A DNA stretch of 8,760 bases from contig NZ_CALEVF010000321.1 of NCBI RefSeq assembly GCF_937920395.1, positions 1-8,760 on the forward strand, read 5' to 3'. The translations under genes and the position numbers were made by a program. The DNA comes from an uncultured Clostridium sp. (GTDB lineage Bacteria; Bacillota; Clostridia; Clostridiales; Clostridiaceae). Below, in pieces: positions 5,527-8,760 of the stretch; position 1 is the stretch's first letter; each line of letters begins with the position of its first letter. The notes beneath the pieces are model-generated. The model was not told where the DNA came from. It made no database searches and was given only the letters and a program-made list of their open reading frames with translations.

Positions 5527-6909
5527 TTATTTGAATTCTTTTGTTATAACATCGGTTAGTTTTTTACATGGAATGACTCTTAAATTTTTAAATTTAACGC
5601 CCGTTTTTAAACAATTTTGAGGTATGTATGCCTTCTTAAAACCCATTCTGTCTACTTCTTTTAACCTTTGTTCTAATGATGGTACTTTTTTTAGTTCTCC
5701 AGTTAAACCTAATTCTCCAATGAATACTGTATCTGTTGCTATTCCGTGGTTTAGTGAAGAGGATGCGATGCTCATAACTACAGCAAGATTTACTGATGTT
5801 TCAGTAAGTTTAAGGCCACCTGTTGCTTTTATAATAACATTCTTATCATAAAGCCCTATCCCTCCCCTTTCTTCTAGAATAGAAATAAGGGTTCCTAATT
5901 GCTCTTTCCTTGCAAAACACTCACTTAGCCTGCTTGGGTAAGGCGTAAAAGACTTTGATACTAGACTTTCTATTTCTATAACAATTGGTCTTGTTCCATC
6001 CTTTATAACCGCTAAAGCACTTCCTGGAACTAACTCATCTCTTTTAGTCATAAAAAACTCAGAAGGATCAGTTATCTCTTCCATTCCTACGTCTGAAAGC
6101 CTAAACATACCACTTTCTTCTGTATTTCCGAAACGATTCTTCTTACTTACCAAGTGTTTTAGTTCTTCTCCATCTTCTCCTTCAAGATATAATACAGTGT
6201 CTACTAAATGCTCGAGTATTCGTGGTCCCGCCATCTCATCTGCCTTAGTCATTTGCCCAACTAGAAAAACAGCTCTTGGTCTATCTGGATTTTTAGCTAT
6301 ATTCTTTAAAGCTGTTGCACATTCAATTACTTGAGTAGGAGAACCGGCCCTAGAACTTGAATATTCGTCCAAAGTAAATGTTTGAATACTATCAAGTATT
6401 ATTAGATCAGCATCGACTGTTTCTATATGTTGTATTATTTCGTCAAGTTTTGTATCCGAAACAACCCAAAAATTATCAGCTATCTCTTTTACTGTTCGAT
6501 CAGCTCTATTTTTAATTTGGCTTTTACTTTCCTCTCCAGATGCATATAAAATTTTATATTCTTTTAAAGAAAGTGAATTTGCGAGTTGTAGCAAAAGCGT
6601 AGACTTTCCAGCTCCTGGTGGAGCCGATATAATAGTAACACTATCGCGAACTATTCCTCCACCCATAACTCTGTCAAACTCTGACACTCCAGTAATTATT
6701 CTGTCACTGTTAGATTGCTTAACTGCCTTTAGTTTTGTAGGTTTAGTTGCAGCTACCAAACTATTTAAAGTGTTTTGTTTAGCGGAAGTTGCCTTAACAA
6801 GTTTCTCTTCATATGAATTCCACGCACCACAATCATTACATTTTCCCATCCATTTTGGAGCATGTGATCCACACTCTTTACAAATATAGATTATTTTATC
6901 TTTTGCCAA
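5527..6909 (-). CDS. radA: RadA-type DNA repair ATPase, divergent form
   Basis: A 460-residue protein of full RadA/Sms length. RadA is a RecA-like ATPase that drives branch migration of recombination intermediates. The domains are complete: a zinc finger C10-x2-C13-x10-C24-x2-C27, a RecA-like core with Walker A around 96-103 (APPGAGKS, not the usual GDPGIGKS), Walker B LIILDSIQT (169-177), the RadA-specific KNRFG (257-261), and a Lon-protease-like C-terminal domain ending with GELGLTGELKKVPSLEQRL (398-416). Many positions differ from the common clostridial RadA (for example LVGQMTKADEMAGPR and LKLTETSVNLAV), and disA/clpC are not next to it, so it may be a second RadA. The start is TTG at 6909, preceded by AAAGGGAG about 10 bases upstream; the nearby ATG codons are out of frame. 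topB lies upstream with a terminator between. Confidence 0.9.
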   Translation of the reverse strand: MAKDKIIYICKECGSHAPKWMGKCNDCGAWNSYEEKLVKATSAKQNTLNSLVAATKPTKLKAVKQSNSDRIITGVSEFDRVMGGGIVRDSVTIISAPPGAGKSTLLLQLANSLSLKEYKILYASGEESKSQIKNRADRTVKEIADNFWVVSDTKLDEIIQHIETVDADLIILDSIQTFTLDEYSSSRAGSPTQVIECATALKNIAKNPDRPRAVFLVGQMTKADEMAGPRILEHLVDTVLYLEGEDGEELKHLVSKKNRFGNTEESGMFRLSDVGMEEITDPSEFFMTKRDELVPGSALAVIKDGTRPIVIEIESLVSKSFTPYPSRLSECFARKEQLGTLISILEERGGIGLYDKNVIIKATGGLKLTETSVNLAVVMSIASSSLNHGIATDTVFIGELGLTGELKKVPSLEQRLKEVDRMGFKKAYIPQNCLKTGVKFKNLRVIPCKKLTDVITKEFK

Positions 6910-6948
6910 TTAACATCATCTCCCTTTACTTCTCCTGGGTAGTTGCAG

Positions 6949-6988
6949 AAAAAAAATAAGCAGAAGGTATATTATAATTTCTGCTTAT
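6949..6988 (-). terminator. Intrinsic terminator after the topoisomerase gene, with TATAAT in its loop
   Basis: On the minus strand ATAAGCAGAA (6988-6979) pairs with TTCTGCTTAT (6965-6956), and the stem runs into eight T (6956-6949). It ends 17 bases after the topB stop. The 13-base loop contains TATAAT (6976-6971), which could be the -10 for radA, but no convincing -35 is seen 17 bases upstream. Confidence 0.85.
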
Positions 6989-7005
6989 CTTTTCTAGTAT
7001 TACAC

Positions 7006-8760
7006 TCAAGCTTTAGAACTTTTGTAAAATTCACTCACTCTATCAAAATTACTTTTAAGTCTCATTCCATTATTTAGCTGAAGTACTCTATCAGTATTTT
7101 TAACTATATAATTTTCAAGTTTATCCATGTATATATCACCTGCTATTTCACTTTGAGTAACCATAGTTAATCCTTTTTCCCAACTAGCTGTTAATTCTGG
7201 ATTCAAAAGCGTAGGGATAGAATTTTTCACTACATCAAATATAATTTCTCCGAGCAGTGTGGGCATAACCACTTGAGTTTTATTATTAGATTTAATATAT
7301 TCTATCTTTTCAAGCTTTGTTAAAATTCCTGAGCGAGTGGCACTTGTACCAATACCAGAGCCTTTTATATGCTCCCTTAGCTCTTCATCTTCAATAAGTT
7401 TACCCGCATTTTCCATGGCTATAATTATTGAACCTGTTGTAAATCTTTTAGGAGGTGAAGTTTTACCTTCTTTAACTATTAAATCTTTAAGTGTCACCGT
7501 TTGTCCTTTTTTTAGAAGACTTAAAAATTTCATATTTGTACTTTCACTATCATTACTATCACTATCTGGTTTTAGAACTTCTAGGTAACCAAGTTCAACA
7601 CAAACCTTATCTGATGTGAAAAATCTTTCATTATTTATCTTTGTTATAACAGAAACTTTGTTATAAACAGCTGGTGGATAAAATATTGCAAGGAACCGTC
7701 TTAGCACTAAATTATACACTTTCTTTTCCATTTCCTTTAATGATGTATAGTTTTGAAGACCTTCACCTGTTGGAATAATTGCATAATGGTCTGTTACTTT
7801 GCTATCATCAACATACTTTGTTTTAGCAATACCACTATACCATTTTTTTTCTATAATATTTTTAGCTATATTATTTATCTCAGTATTTCCATTTAATTTA
7901 ATTAATTTTTTTATATTTTGATCAATTTCTTTTGATATTGCAGTAGACAATACCCTAGCATCCGTTCTTGGATATGTAAGCATTTTTTTCTCATATAACG
8001 CTTGAATGAGACTAAGCGTTTGCTCTGGATTTATCTTAAATTTCTTAGAACATTCATTTTGCATTTCCGCTAAATTAAAAAGTAATGGTGCATTTTTATT
8101 TTCCTTTTTCTTAGAAATATTTTCAACCAAGACATTGTTACCTATACTATAATCTCTTAATTCTCCTATTAACTTTTCAGCATCTTCTTGCTTCTTAAAT
8201 CCACCTTCGTTATATAACATTTGAGATTCAAAATAGTTTGACCCATCTACTGATTTCCATTCTCCATCATAATTACAGTCCGCACTAACATTGAAACTTG
8301 CAATAATTCTATAAAAAGGAGTAACTGTAAACTCTCGAACTTCTCGTTCCCTTTGGACAACCATCCCAAGTACACATGACATTACTCGTCCAACAGCTAT
8401 AACTATATAACTTTTCCCAAGATAATTACTTACAGTCTTGCCATATACCAGACTTAAAAGTCTCGAGAAATTAATTCCCATTAAATAATCTTCTTTTGCT
8501 CTTAAATAAGCTGCCTCCGATAAATTATCGTATGCACTTAAATCTTTAGCTTCTTTAACACCTCGAACAATCTCGGCTTCTGTTTGTGAATCTATCCAAA
8601 CTCTTCGTTTTTGTTTATCAGGTTTGCCAGCCATTTCATCTACCAATCTATAGATGTACTCGCCCTCTCTTCCTGAATCTGTACAGACATATATTCTATC
8701 AATATCTTCGCGAACTAATTGACTTTTAACTATATTAAATTGTTTTTTAACTCCGTCTAT
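7006..8760 (-). CDS. topB: Type IA DNA topoisomerase (TopB/topoisomerase III-like), N-terminus beyond the window
   Basis: The frame is open to the window edge, so 584 residues are visible and the start lies outside. The TTG at 8646 sits inside the TOPRIM domain and is not the start. Visible residues 23-38 read IYVCTDSGREGEYIYR, the second TOPRIM motif in the D-x-G-x-E form known from Firmicute TopB. AVGRVMSCVLGMVVQRE corresponds to the GRVQTPTLA-type motif but is clearly altered. LTYPRTDAR carries the catalytic tyrosine (visible residue 263, codon 7974-7972), which forms the covalent 5'-phosphotyrosine link to single-stranded DNA. The chain ends after the core with no zinc-finger or long basic tail, as in short TopB proteins. 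The enzyme would relax or decatenate DNA and could assist recombination together with the neighbouring RadA. The first TOPRIM motif lies outside and could not be checked. Confidence 0.9.
   Translation of the reverse strand: MDGVKKQFNIVKSQLVREDIDRIYVCTDSGREGEYIYRLVDEMAGKPDKQKRRVWIDSQTEAEIVRGVKEAKDLSAYDNLSEAAYLRAKEDYLMGINFSRLLSLVYGKTVSNYLGKSYIVIAVGRVMSCVLGMVVQREREVREFTVTPFYRIIASFNVSADCNYDGEWKSVDGSNYFESQMLYNEGGFKKQEDAEKLIGELRDYSIGNNVLVENISKKKENKNAPLLFNLAEMQNECSKKFKINPEQTLSLIQALYEKKMLTYPRTDARVLSTAISKEIDQNIKKLIKLNGNTEINNIAKNIIEKKWYSGIAKTKYVDDSKVTDHYAIIPTGEGLQNYTSLKEMEKKVYNLVLRRFLAIFYPPAVYNKVSVITKINNERFFTSDKVCVELGYLEVLKPDSDSNDSESTNMKFLSLLKKGQTVTLKDLIVKEGKTSPPKRFTTGSIIIAMENAGKLIEDEELREHIKGSGIGTSATRSGILTKLEKIEYIKSNNKTQVVMPTLLGEIIFDVVKNSIPTLLNPELTASWEKGLTMVTQSEIAGDIYMDKLENYIVKNTDRVLQLNNGMRLKSNFDRVSEFYKSSKA

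Noticed and set aside
8646..8646. TTG at 8646 as the start of the topoisomerase
   Set aside because: The frame is open to the window edge and the upstream codons encode the TOPRIM motif TDSGREGE, so the gene is simply cut by the window.
8659..8679. Loss of the second TOPRIM aspartate as a sign of an inactive topoisomerase
   Set aside because: Firmicute TopB proteins commonly have TDAGREGE here, so a glycine at this position is normal for the family.

Overview
The window is AT-rich, with short intergenic gaps, strong GGAGG-type ribosome binding sites, frequent TTG start codons and compact stem-loop terminators. Together with the protein content (HxlR regulator, S11 peptidase with a C-terminal anchor, RadA, Firmicute-style TopB), this points to a Clostridium-like Firmicute. 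The species cannot be fixed from the sequence alone. No phage, insertion sequence, CRISPR array, tRNA or rRNA is visible.

Layout. Positions 1-560 hold an HxlR-family redox/stress regulator with clustered CTTAG/CTAAG inverted repeats in its promoter region. It is followed by a small three-helix membrane protein of unknown function whose ribosome binding site lies inside alternative hairpins. A bidirectional terminator (921-958) separates this pair from a convergent Nudix hydrolase of the CoA-pyrophosphatase type (973-1578, minus). A divergent intergenic region (1579-1868) carries a promoter for the Nudix gene and another for a secreted, membrane-anchored D-Ala-D-Ala carboxypeptidase (1869-3128). 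After its terminator and an unexplained inverted repeat comes a 580-residue protein of the ATP-PEP-carboxykinase/HPr-kinase fold (3453-5195) with an altered active site.

The 331-base gap 5196-5526 has no gene but holds a nested set of helices (14-bp outer helix, 7-bp middle helix, perfect 10-bp inner hairpin, possible pseudoknots), followed by a perfect 16-bp terminator. I read this as a structured non-coding RNA of about 200 nt, and it is the most interesting object in the window. The raiA RNA motif of Clostridia is one candidate identity that could be tested, but I cannot confirm it.

The right part (minus strand) is a DNA-maintenance pair: a type IA topoisomerase (TopB-like, cut off by the window edge) upstream of a divergent RadA. 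The two are separated by a terminator whose loop contains a TATAAT. The genes otherwise look like independent housekeeping or accessory units: envelope remodelling (carboxypeptidase), nucleotide/CoA sanitation (Nudix), and DNA repair and topology (RadA, TopB). The only likely functional pairings are hxlR with the small membrane gene, and topB with radA.
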